DNA from: Acidobacteriaceae bacterium
GTDB taxonomy: Bacteria; Acidobacteriota; Terriglobia; Terriglobales; Acidobacteriaceae
Length of the DNA: 5,997 nucleotides
Reading direction: 5' to 3'
Assembly (NCBI GenBank): GCA_003133425.1
Contig: PKXI01000268.1
Location: 2,400-8,396, forward strand
Positions 1 to 5,289 of this stretch are shown piece by piece. Under the pieces are notes generated by a model. That model saw nothing but the letters and a program-made list of their open reading frames with translations. It was not told the DNA's origin and made no database searches. How positions within the stretch are numbered: position 1 is the first letter of the stretch; every line of letters begins with the position of its first letter. Position numbers and translations under genes: made by a program.

Positions 1-635
1 TCCAGCGGAATGGCGGGCGCGTTGGCGCCGGCGTTGTCAACGCAAGTGTCGCCCTGCGGACCAAGGCGAACTTTGAGCTCGGCTGCTCCAGGGCCGGCGA
101 TAAGGATGCGGAAGTCGGGTGTGAGCAGAACGTCGGAGTCGCGGCTGGTGGCCAGGCTCATCTCCACAGCGCCATGGTCCATGGCCATCATCAAGCTGGG
201 AACTTGACCGGCGGGAACGTTGGAGTCGGCCACAAGTTTGACGATGGTGTAAGCACAAATGAGCAGCGTGCCTCGATACGGCAAAGTGACACGCGTAGAC
301 TGGCTGCCCGCGGTGATGGCCCCGTTGGTGACGATCAGAGCCCGTCCGTTGTTCACCTGCAACGCGCCGGTAACCTCGGCAGCGAAGCCTGGAATCTTGC
401 TATCGAGGGGCACGATGGCGATGGGATGGCCTTCCGTAACCGGAACTTCGTCCGGCTGAGCAGGCTGGGCTGCCGGCGCTATTTGGGGCGGTTGTGCATC
501 CGGGACTTGCGGAGGAGTTTGCGCGCGGAGCCACGATGCAGAAAGAAGAATTGCCACAAGCGGCACGAGGCGAACGAGCCTTATGTACCGTGTCGGGCTC
601 AGAACGGTGGTCTTTACTCGCGCAGGGTCTCGCAT
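1..635 (-). CDS. Exported protein of unknown function (3' end outside window)
   Basis: This reading frame stays open from an ATG at 635-633 to the left edge, giving 211 complete codons and no stop. Residues 1-38 look like a signal peptide with a long basic n-region (several Arg, one Lys), a hydrophobic core (LVPLVAILLSASW) and a likely cleavage site LRA|QT after residue 38. Residues 40-65 form a Pro/Gln/Ala-rich linker (9 Pro in 26). The rest (about 66-211) has short alternating hydrophobic stretches typical of a beta-rich fold, with recognisable stretches such as LLTPDFRILIAGPG (170-183) and GDTCVDN (195-201). From memory these resemble a family of exported acidobacterial proteins with a FecR-like look, but I cannot name a function. 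The start lies 5 bp after the trpG stop, so the two genes are probably cotranscribed. No strong Shine-Dalgarno is visible. Predicted location is periplasm or cell envelope. Confidence 0.8.
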   Translation of the reverse strand, partial: MRDPARVKTTVLSPTRYIRLVRLVPLVAILLSASWLRAQTPPQVPDAQPPQIAPAAQPAQPDEVPVTEGHPIAIVPLDSKIPGFAAEVTGALQVNNGRALIVTNGAITAGSQSTRVTLPYRGTLLICAYTIVKLVADSNVPAGQVPSLMMAMDHGAVEMSLATSRDSDVLLTPDFRILIAGPGAAELKVRLGPQGDTCVDNAGANAPAIPL

Positions 636-640
636 CGAGG

Positions 641-1222
641 CTACATTTCCAGGAAGTTGCGGATCATCTGGTGGCCGCCCTCAGTGAGGACGCTTTCGGG
701 ATGGAACTGCACGCCTTCAATGGGCAGATTACGATGGCGAAGGCCCATGATTACGGAGCCGCTTGCGCCATTCGATTCCGGAGTGCGAGCGGTAACGGCA
801 AGGTCGCCGGGGAGCGAGTCCTCTGCGACAACCAGGGAGTGGTAACGGGTGCAGATGAGCGGGGTAGGCAGGCCGGCAAAGATACCCTTGCCGTCGTGCT
901 CGACCGGGCTTGTCTTGCCATGCATCAGGCTGTGTGCGCGCACCACCTGGCCTCCAAAGGCCTCGCCGATGGCCTGGTGGCCCAGGCAAACGCCGAGAAT
1001 GGGCGCCTTGCCGGCCATGTATCTTATGAGCGGGACCAGGATGCCAGCTTCGCCGGGCGTACAAGGGCCGGGCGAGAGCAGAATTCGGTCGGGGTGCATC
1101 GCCTCGACCTCTTCTACCGTCAACTCGTCATTGCGGCGGACCACGACCTTCGCACCCAATTCGCCCAGGTACTGGACGAGGTTGTACGTAAATGAGTCGT
1201 AGTTATCGAGGACGAAGACCAT
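641..1222 (-). CDS. trpG: Anthranilate/aminodeoxychorismate synthase, glutamine amidotransferase subunit (TrpG/PabA)
   Basis: This is a class I glutamine amidotransferase of 193 aa, the normal size for a stand-alone TrpG/PabA. It releases ammonia from glutamine and passes it to a chorismate-using partner (TrpE or PabB) in tryptophan or folate synthesis. It opens with the family hallmark [10 protein letters not shown] (residues 5-14) and carries [13 protein letters not shown] (48-60). The nucleophile Cys79 lies in GVCLGHQ, HGKTS (101-105) marks the TrpG/PabA group, and the catalytic His174 and Glu176 lie in FHPES. The frame stays open another 89 codons upstream, but that stretch overlaps acyP on the other strand, and the family N-terminus starts exactly at the ATG at 1222-1220. 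The SD is weak (GGAA about 9 nt upstream). No trpE, pabB or trpD is adjacent here, so TrpG, PabA or a shared amphibolic role cannot be separated. Confidence 0.95.
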   Translation of the reverse strand: MVFVLDNYDSFTYNLVQYLGELGAKVVVRRNDELTVEEVEAMHPDRILLSPGPCTPGEAGILVPLIRYMAGKAPILGVCLGHQAIGEAFGGQVVRAHSLMHGKTSPVEHDGKGIFAGLPTPLICTRYHSLVVAEDSLPGDLAVTARTPESNGASGSVIMGLRHRNLPIEGVQFHPESVLTEGGHQMIRNFLEM

Positions 1223-1353
1223 CGTGAGTTCCAGTGTATCGCGCAAGCGGTGGGATCGGCTTGTCCTAATGTCGCAGACGAATTGAGCCCTCAGATTCCA
1301 CTGTCGGTTGCAGAGCGACGGCGCATCTGCAAAACTGGCCATGGTTGCTAACG
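1223..1353. other. Divergent intergenic region between trpG and acyP
   Basis: These 131 bp must hold the promoters for trpG (leftward) and acyP (rightward). I looked for -35/-10 pairs on both strands and found none convincing. No terminator, repeat or attenuator-like run of Trp codons is visible ahead of trpG. Confidence 0.5.
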
Positions 1354-1635
1354 ATGGTTCTTCATTTTCTGATTCGAGGACGTGTGCAGGGTGTAGGCTT
1401 TCGCTGGTTCGTGCACCGCGAGGCCAGCGAACTCGACCTGCGCGGCTGGGTACGCAACACCGAGGACGGCGACGTGGAAGTCGTCGCATCTGGTAGCGCT
1501 GAAGACTTGGCTGAGTTGCGCGCCAGCCTGCGTCGCGGACCCCGCGGCAGCCGCGTGGATAACTTGATCGAGCACTATCTGGACGATCGTGAAGCGTCTG
1601 GGCTCAGCTCGTTCAGGATAGATGGAGCGTGGTGA
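1354..1635 (+). CDS. acyP: Acylphosphatase
   Basis: A small cytosolic enzyme of 93 aa (family usually 90-100) that hydrolyses acyl phosphates such as acetyl- or carbamoyl-phosphate to the carboxylate and phosphate. The first signature, [12 protein letters not shown] (residues 9-20), contains the phosphate-binding loop and the catalytic Arg17. The second, [13 protein letters not shown] (31-43), contains the catalytic Asn35. The C-terminal region ends in the usual short strand (SSFRIDGAW). The ATG at 1354 puts the first beta strand (VLHFLIRG) right at the N-terminus, as in relatives. A TTG three codons earlier at 1345 is in frame but less likely. No clear Shine-Dalgarno precedes either codon. 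It is transcribed away from trpG and is followed 165 bp later by apt, which has its own candidate promoter. Its role in bacteria is generally unclear. Confidence 0.93.
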   Translation: MVLHFLIRGRVQGVGFRWFVHREASELDLRGWVRNTEDGDVEVVASGSAEDLAELRASLRRGPRGSRVDNLIEHYLDDREASGLSSFRIDGAW

Positions 1636-1706
1636 AGAAGGCAGCTACCGCGTTCTTCCTCTTCCAGCAAGAACCGCCAACTAACGGATCCGCGTGCGGC
1701 ACCCTC

Positions 1707-1712
1707 TATAAT
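1707..1712 (+). promoter_or_regulatory. Candidate -10 element for apt
   Basis: A perfect TATAAT sits in the acyP-apt gap, 88 bp before the apt start codon. With 16-18 bp spacing I see no good TTGACA-like -35 upstream (the region reads around aacggatc), so the promoter is either -35-poor or helped by an activator. Transcription would begin near 1719, leaving a 5' leader of about 80 nt in which I see no known riboswitch. Confidence 0.5.
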
Positions 1713-1783
1713 CTTTGAGGAAGACGAATTGTATTCCCGCCTGTTCCCTTCCCGCAGAATCCTAGTTTTTCTGAAGCCAAATC

Positions 1784-1789
1784 GAGGAG
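1784..1789 (+). promoter_or_regulatory. Shine-Dalgarno of apt
   Basis: GAGGAG lies 11 nt before the ATG at 1801. It favours this start over the in-frame TTG at 1729, which would add 24 residues unlike any APT N-terminus. Another ATG at 1793 is out of frame and only 3 nt from the SD. Confidence 0.6.
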
Positions 1790-1800
1790 CGAATGCACTT

Positions 1801-2349
1801 ATGCCCGAAGCAATCAAGCCAATCGACATTGAAGATCTGAAGAAGCTGGTGCGAACCGTTCCGGATTTTCCCAAGCCTGGAATTCTCTTCTATGACATCA
1901 CAACATTGCTTAAGGACAAGACGGGGTTTGCGAAACTGATCGACGCGCTAGCGGCACACTATCTTGAGCGCAAGATCGACCTCGTATTGGGTATCGAGGC
2001 ACGCGGATTCATCTTTGGGCCGGCACTAGCCTACCGCCTGAATGCGGGATTTGTGCCTGTACGCAAGCCGCGCAAACTGCCGGCTCCGGTGGCGCGCGTG
2101 ACCTACGACCTGGAGTACGGCACAGACACCCTGGAAATTCACATGGACGCGATACAGCCCGGCCAAAGCGTGGTGTTGGTGGACGATCTGCTTGCTACCG
2201 GAGGCACGATGGAGGCGACCGTAAAGCTGGTGAAGCAACTGGGTGGGAATATTGCCGGGCTTGCTTTCGCTGTCGAGCTGGACTTTCTGAAAGGGCGCGA
2301 CCGCTTCAAAGAATACGACGTGTTCAGCCTGCTGCACTACAACGAGTAA
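1801..2349 (+). CDS. apt: Adenine phosphoribosyltransferase
   Basis: This cytosolic purine-salvage enzyme makes AMP and pyrophosphate from adenine and PRPP. At 182 aa it matches the usual 170-185. The N-terminal [20 protein letters not shown] (13-32) is typical of APT, where the PDFPKPGI segment belongs to the adenine-binding hood. GIEARGF (64-70) is the conserved PRPP loop region. [10 protein letters not shown] (88-97) and the [11 protein letters not shown] segment (104-114) form the flexible catalytic loop and the stretch after it. The PRPP-binding signature [13 protein letters not shown] (124-136) carries the two adjacent acidic residues. The protein ends in the family-typical FSLLHYNE. 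It is preceded by a TATAAT element and ends 101 bp before the stop of a convergent response-regulator gene. Nothing is odd about the sequence, and no functional link to its neighbours is apparent. Confidence 0.97.
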   Translation: MPEAIKPIDIEDLKKLVRTVPDFPKPGILFYDITTLLKDKTGFAKLIDALAAHYLERKIDLVLGIEARGFIFGPALAYRLNAGFVPVRKPRKLPAPVARVTYDLEYGTDTLEIHMDAIQPGQSVVLVDDLLATGGTMEATVKLVKQLGGNIAGLAFAVELDFLKGRDRFKEYDVFSLLHYNE

Positions 2350-2366
2350 TGAGCTTGCGGGGTTCT

Positions 2367-2409
2367 CCGGCCGCTCGGAAGGATGCGCCAGCATTCCGAT
2401 TGCGGCCGG
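2367..2409. terminator. GC-rich inverted repeat between convergent genes, possible bidirectional terminator
   Basis: The arms CCGGCCGC (2367-2374) and GCGGCCGG (2402-2409) pair perfectly over 8 bp. TCGGAA (2375-2380) then pairs with TTCCGA (2394-2399) across a two-base bulge (2400-2401), and a small TGC/GCA stem closes the tip. The structure starts 18 bp after the apt stop and lies 42 bp from the regulator stop. Neither strand has a T-run after the hairpin, so it is not a textbook intrinsic terminator. It could still stop or stabilise transcripts from both sides. Confidence 0.55.
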
Positions 2410-2450
2410 TGTAAGGCCCTTCCAATGCGCCGGTTTGATTGCCCTCTTCC

Positions 2451-3227
2451 CTATTGAGCTGGCTCCGGCGCCTCTTCCGGTAAATTGGATTCGGGCGCTT
2501 CCTCCGCGGACTCTCCCTGCAGCATCTGTGCATCGGCAAAGCGGTATCCAACGTATACGTCGGTGAGCAGATAAATGGGTTTAGAAGGATCGTCCTCAAT
2601 CTTCTTGCGCAACTGCCGGACGAAGGTGCGCAAGTATTCGACTTCTTCACGGCAGTCCGCTCCCCAGACCGCGGTCAGCAGCTTGGCGTAGGTAACAACG
2701 CGACCGGCACGGCTCATGAGGCAATGGAGAATTTCGAACTCCTTGCGAGTAAGGTGCACAATTTGGCCACGCTTGGTTACGTTGCGCTTCACTGGTTCAA
2801 GGCGGATTTCTCCAATTTCGATGGGCGCGTCTTCGGCGCGGGCCGGAGCACGGACGCGGCGGACTGCCGCACGAATGCGGGCGACCAGTTCCCTGGTACT
2901 GAAGGGCTTGGTGACGTAGTCGTCCGCACCAGACTCGAGTGCCTCTACTTTGTCCTCTTCCTGGTCACGAACAGTAAGCATCAGAATCGGCAGCCGGGGA
3001 GCGAATGCCCGAACGCGGCGGAGAGTCTCGACGCCGCCAATACCGGGCATATTCACGTCGAGAAGAACCACATCATAGGTTCCCGCGCGCAGCAGTTGCA
3101 ACGCCTCTTCGCCGCGTGAGGCTTCGGCTACCTGAAAGCCGAGTTCAATGAGTGGGGGGCGTAATGCTCTGCGGATGGCCGATTCGTCGTCTACGATCAG
3201 GATGCGAATTGCGGGCTGGCTTGTCAC
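2451..3227 (-). CDS. kdpE: KdpE-like response regulator, OmpR/PhoB family
   Basis: A 258-aa cytosolic transcription factor. The receiver domain (about 7-121) has the acidic pocket Asp13-Asp14, phosphoacceptor Asp57 (LLDVNMPG), switch Thr85 and Lys107 (VTKPF), all intact. The winged-helix DNA-binding domain (about 134-230) has HLTRKEFEILHCL, VVTYAKLLTAVWG and EYLRTFVRQLRKKIE. The last resembles the YLRVFINQLRRKIE segment of KdpE more than other OmpR relatives, and the domain ends in VGYRF (226-230). An unusual 28-residue tail (231-258) follows, with eight acidic and no basic residues and rich in Glu, Pro and Ala. Translation starts at a GTG overlapping the kinase stop, behind a strong SD, so the kinase is the clear partner. 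The kdpE name rests on similarity; potassium control is not shown because no kdpFABC lies in the window. Confidence 0.9.
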   Translation of the reverse strand: MTSQPAIRILIVDDESAIRRALRPPLIELGFQVAEASRGEEALQLLRAGTYDVVLLDVNMPGIGGVETLRRVRAFAPRLPILMLTVRDQEEDKVEALESGADDYVTKPFSTRELVARIRAAVRRVRAPARAEDAPIEIGEIRLEPVKRNVTKRGQIVHLTRKEFEILHCLMSRAGRVVTYAKLLTAVWGADCREEVEYLRTFVRQLRKKIEDDPSKPIYLLTDVYVGYRFADAQMLQGESAEEAPESNLPEEAPEPAQ

Positions 3228-3237
3228 TTTCTCCCCT
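3224..3237 (-). promoter_or_regulatory. Stop/start overlap and Shine-Dalgarno coupling kinase and regulator
   Basis: On the minus strand the kinase TGA (3226-3224) overlaps the regulator GTG (3227-3225) as GTGA. A strong AGGGGAG (3237-3231) sits three bases before the GTG, inside the kinase's last codons. This indicates translational coupling and fixes the regulator start. Confidence 0.8.
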
Positions 3238-4738
3238 TTTGCGCTGCGTCCGGAATGGCAGCAAAAAACGTGGTTCCCTCATGCTCATCGCTCGCAACCC
3301 AGACATAGCCGCTGTGAATTAGGGCGACTCGCTTGGCCACAGAAAGGCCGATCCCTGTACCGGAGGCCCGGTTGGCGTGGGTGGCGGAACGATAGTAGCG
3401 ATCAAAGATGCGTTCGCGGTCGGCCATGGGAATTACGGGGCCAAAACTATGCACTGAAAAGATGACTTCAGTCTTGGCATGCTCGGCGCGGATGGTGATA
3501 GTTGTGCCAAAAATTGAGTATTTACAGGCATTGTCAATGTACTGCGTCAGTAGCATTACCATCAACTGGCGATCGCAGAAAAGAACGAGATCCTCATCCT
3601 CGAGTTCGATAACCACCTTCATGCTCGCCAGGCGATCCTTGAGACTGGCCAGCACCTCATCAATCAGCGCCCCGACGCCGACCGGAGTGGCATGGATCGC
3701 GACTTCGCCTGCATCCAGGCGGGCAGTGGTGAGTAGCCGGGTTGTCAGTTCGTTTAGCACGCCAGTCTGTTCGTCGATCAGGGCCACCAGTTCGGCTTGC
3801 CCTGGCGACAAGCGGCCCATTTCACCCAGGCCGGTACTGGCGGCACGGATCGCAGTCAATGGGGTTTTGTATGCGTGCGCTAGGCTATCGAGTACCGTGG
3901 CACGCAACTGCTCGGTGCGGCGCTCGGTCTCGATTCGGCTCTCGTTAGCAAAGGCGCGGTAGCGGTCAAAGGTAATTGCAATCAGGGAGGCGATGGCGTT
4001 GTTGGTGAGCGGGCTGGTCTCGCCCCGCACAACCAGGCTGCCCACGGGTACCGACCCCAGGCGGACGACCCGGCGGCCGATACCAGTATCGGGATCGTCG
4101 TCCGAGGTTTCAAAGTAATAGACGTTCTGCGCCATCTCTTGCGGATCTACGTTCCAGAAGCCAGCCTGATACACGTCGTGCAGGTCGGCATCGAACACCG
4201 CCACCGCTTCCAATGAGAATATTTCGTGGACCAGCTCAGCGAGCTGCGGGCCCGGCTCAAGATGGAGGTTCATTTGCAAAGTGCGGCGGGTGAACTCATA
4301 GAGATCGTGCATCTGCCCGCCCCAGGACTCAGCTTCCCGCGCGTGGCCTGTAACGCGCGAAGAAAGGCGGCTGACAACGAGCGCCACCATTACGAAGGCC
4401 AACAGGGTAACTGAGTTGGCAGGATCTTCAGCCGGGTTGAGTTCGGGATGGAGCGCGGTGAAATAAGCGTGCACCACAACCGCGGAGAGCGATACGATGA
4501 CCGCCTGCCAGAATCCGCACAGTAGAGCGGTGGGCAACACAATGAGCAGATAAAGCAGAAGGGCAACCGGGAGCAGCCATCCAAACCAGTGGGCAAGAGC
4601 CGCTACCAGCACCACGGCTACAATTCCAAGCGCGCACTCCAGCGCAAACAGGAGCACACGCGATCCCGAGCCACGCGGGCTTCTTGCGCCGAAAACAGAA
4701 CGAGCTGGAACGGAGCTTGCAGACAACCAGCCACCCAC
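3224..4738 (-). CDS. KdpD-like membrane sensor histidine kinase (DUF4118), lacking the N-terminal KdpD/USP domains
   Basis: A 504-aa sensor kinase. Four membrane helices (about 29-49, 53-73, 76-95, 108-125) match the DUF4118 domain of KdpD, ending in VVSRLSSRV. Residues about 145-265 fit a GAF-like linker, then a DHp helix with His288 in LAHAYKTPLTAI, the N box with Asn403 (IDNACKYS), and an intact G2 box SGTGIGL (459-465). Two deviations stand out. The acidic residue usually following the His is Ala289. The G1 box reads HSFGPVIP (430-437), with Ser431 for the usual Asp and Val435 for the second Gly. Classical KdpD is near 900 aa; the cytosolic KdpD and USP-like domains are absent. The start is uncertain: GTG at 4738 is the first candidate after an in-frame stop at 4774-4772, has no well-spaced SD, and TTG at 4726 is an alternative. 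The kinase overlaps its regulator by 4 bp and diverges from the porin gene. Confidence 0.9.
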   Translation of the reverse strand: MGGWLSASSVPARSVFGARSPRGSGSRVLLFALECALGIVAVVLVAALAHWFGWLLPVALLLYLLIVLPTALLCGFWQAVIVSLSAVVVHAYFTALHPELNPAEDPANSVTLLAFVMVALVVSRLSSRVTGHAREAESWGGQMHDLYEFTRRTLQMNLHLEPGPQLAELVHEIFSLEAVAVFDADLHDVYQAGFWNVDPQEMAQNVYYFETSDDDPDTGIGRRVVRLGSVPVGSLVVRGETSPLTNNAIASLIAITFDRYRAFANESRIETERRTEQLRATVLDSLAHAYKTPLTAIRAASTGLGEMGRLSPGQAELVALIDEQTGVLNELTTRLLTTARLDAGEVAIHATPVGVGALIDEVLASLKDRLASMKVVIELEDEDLVLFCDRQLMVMLLTQYIDNACKYSIFGTTITIRAEHAKTEVIFSVHSFGPVIPMADRERIFDRYYRSATHANRASGTGIGLSVAKRVALIHSGYVWVASDEHEGTTFFAAIPDAAQKGRK

Positions 4739-4809
4739 CTTCTGAACGCTGCTGACGCACGGAAAGGCCGGCTAACCAGGCTCAAGGGGTGGCAGCGAAA
4801 CCATCAACC

Positions 4810-4853
4810 AATCCGCTGTGCCATCCCGCTAGTCACGACCAATTCACCAGGGA
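4810..4853 (+). repeat. Direct repeat, left copy (AATCCGCTGTG ... CACCAGGGA)
   Basis: AATCCGCTGTG at 4810-4820 and CACCAGGGA at 4845-4853 recur in the same order at 5081-5109, with 24 bp between the two words here and 9 bp in the right copy. The longer context AACCAATCCG (4806-4815) also recurs at 5129-5138. Confidence 0.5.
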
Positions 4854-4899
4854 ACGCTTTGTACAGGCCAACTAAGCAAACAATGAAAGCGCACTAGAG

Positions 4900-4908
4900 A
4901 TTTTAACA
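4900..4908 (-). promoter_or_regulatory. Candidate extended -10 promoter for the kinase-regulator operon
   Basis: Read leftward the bases are TGTTAAAAT: a TG dinucleotide, one base, then TAAAAT, which matches TATAAT at five of six positions. The -35 at 17 bp spacing is poor (TGAAAA, 4928-4923), as is common with extended -10 promoters. Transcription would start near 4893, giving a leader of about 155 nt. The inverted repeat at 4928-4967 touches the -35 side. Confidence 0.4.
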
Positions 4909-4927
4909 GGTTACTCATTTCATTTTC

Positions 4928-4967
4928 ATGCACATTCGTGCTATTCGGGCTTCTTACACGTGTGCAT
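4928..4967. repeat. Imperfect inverted repeat (ATGCACA-TT-CGTG / CACGTGTGCAT)
   Basis: The left arm 4928-4940 and the right arm 4957-4967 pair over 11 bp apart from a two-base bulge (TT, 4935-4936), with a 16-nt loop. The right arm also includes the self-complementary ACACGTGT (4956-4963). Its place just upstream of the candidate kinase promoter suits an operator better than a terminator, as no T-run follows. Confidence 0.5.
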
Positions 4968-5062
4968 TGATCCGGTACACGGAGTGGACTGAGGTCTGAA
5001 CGAAGGAGTCTTCGCAGGCCTATGAAATTCTTTTTTCAATCCTCATATGTTCTTTATGCCCC

Positions 5063-5069
5063 GTTTGCA
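5063..5069 (-). repeat. TGCAAAC heptamer, copy 1 (reverse orientation)
   Basis: GTTTGCA on the plus strand. It is one of four copies, all between 5063 and 5321; I find no other in the window on either strand. Confidence 0.4.
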
Positions 5070-5080
5070 TTACTAGAGTT

Positions 5081-5109
5081 AATCCGCTGTGACCTGATTG
5101 CACCAGGGA
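5081..5109 (+). repeat. Direct repeat, right copy (AATCCGCTGTG ... CACCAGGGA)
   Basis: AATCCGCTGTG at 5081-5091 and CACCAGGGA at 5101-5109 repeat the pair at 4810-4853 with a shorter gap. A third, diverged AATCCGATGAG lies at 5133-5143, 52 bp downstream. Confidence 0.5.
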
Positions 5110-5122
5110 GCAGCACAGTACG

Positions 5123-5131
5123 ATTGCAAAC
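5123..5131 (+). repeat. ATTGCAAAC, copy 2 of the TGCAAAC word
   Basis: This 9-bp word recurs exactly at 5196-5204, 73 bp downstream. It overlaps the start of the AACCAATCCG word at 5129-5138. Confidence 0.4.
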
Positions 5132-5195
5132 CAATCCGATGAGAATCCATAGGGCCGGAAAGCTCGTGCGGGCTTACAGGCTTCGTGTGCGCAAA

Positions 5196-5204
5196 ATTGC
5201 AAAC
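5196..5204 (+). repeat. ATTGCAAAC, copy 3 of the TGCAAAC word
   Basis: An exact 9-bp match to 5123-5131. It ends 85 bp before the porin start codon. A fourth TGCAAAC lies inside the signal-peptide coding region at 5315-5321. Confidence 0.4.
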
Positions 5205-5274
5205 TGCCTAGACAAAGCCTTTATCTCGTATTTCCGGCTGAGTTCATTGCTTGTCATCCCAAAAACGTTTTCCT

Positions 5275-5280
5275 GGAGGA
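5275..5280 (+). promoter_or_regulatory. Shine-Dalgarno of the porin gene
   Basis: GGAGGA lies 9 nt before the ATG at 5290, supporting that start. The in-frame GTG at 5284 is only 3 nt from the SD and is a poorer choice. Confidence 0.8.
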
Positions 5281-5289
5281 ATAGTGCCG

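Larger units (their letters stand above)
4739..5289. other. 551-bp divergent intergenic region between kinase and porin
   Basis: I find no convincing gene here. The region is more AT-rich than its surroundings, especially 4890-5080. It holds a candidate leftward extended -10 promoter, an imperfect inverted repeat at 4928-4967, three copies of an AATCCG-type word, two copies of CACCAGGGA, and three of the window's four TGCAAAC heptamers. No good sigma-70 promoter pair is visible for the porin. The length and repeat content suggest multi-site regulation. Confidence 0.6.

Noticed and set aside
494..1195. Long plus-strand open frame opposite trpG
   Set aside because: It is the antisense shadow of trpG, whose catalytic motifs are unmistakable. 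The shadow translation shows no domain.
1223..1489. N-terminal extension of trpG (89 more in-frame codons)
   Set aside because: It overlaps acyP on the opposite strand, has an Arg/Pro-rich composition unlike TrpG, and the family N-terminus begins exactly at the ATG at 1222.
1634..1659. GAAGAA/TTCTTC pairing just after acyP as a terminator
   Set aside because: Only 6 AT-rich base pairs around a 14-nt loop with no T-run; too weak to call.
1729..1800. TTG-initiated 24-residue extension of apt
   Set aside because: No SD precedes the TTG, relatives start near [14 protein letters not shown], and GAGGAG precedes the ATG at 1801.
1793..1840. Short out-of-frame ORF (16 codons with stop) overlapping the apt start
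   Set aside because: Its ATG is only 3 nt from the SD and the peptide is featureless. A regulatory upstream ORF cannot be excluded, but nothing supports it.
4971..4983. TCCG-gtaca-CGGA mini-hairpin
   Set aside because: A four-base stem is expected by chance and has no supporting context.
5196..5226. TTGCAA and TTATCT as a -35/-10 pair for the porin
   Set aside because: The spacing is 18 bp, but the -10 match to TATAAT is too poor, so no porin promoter is claimed.
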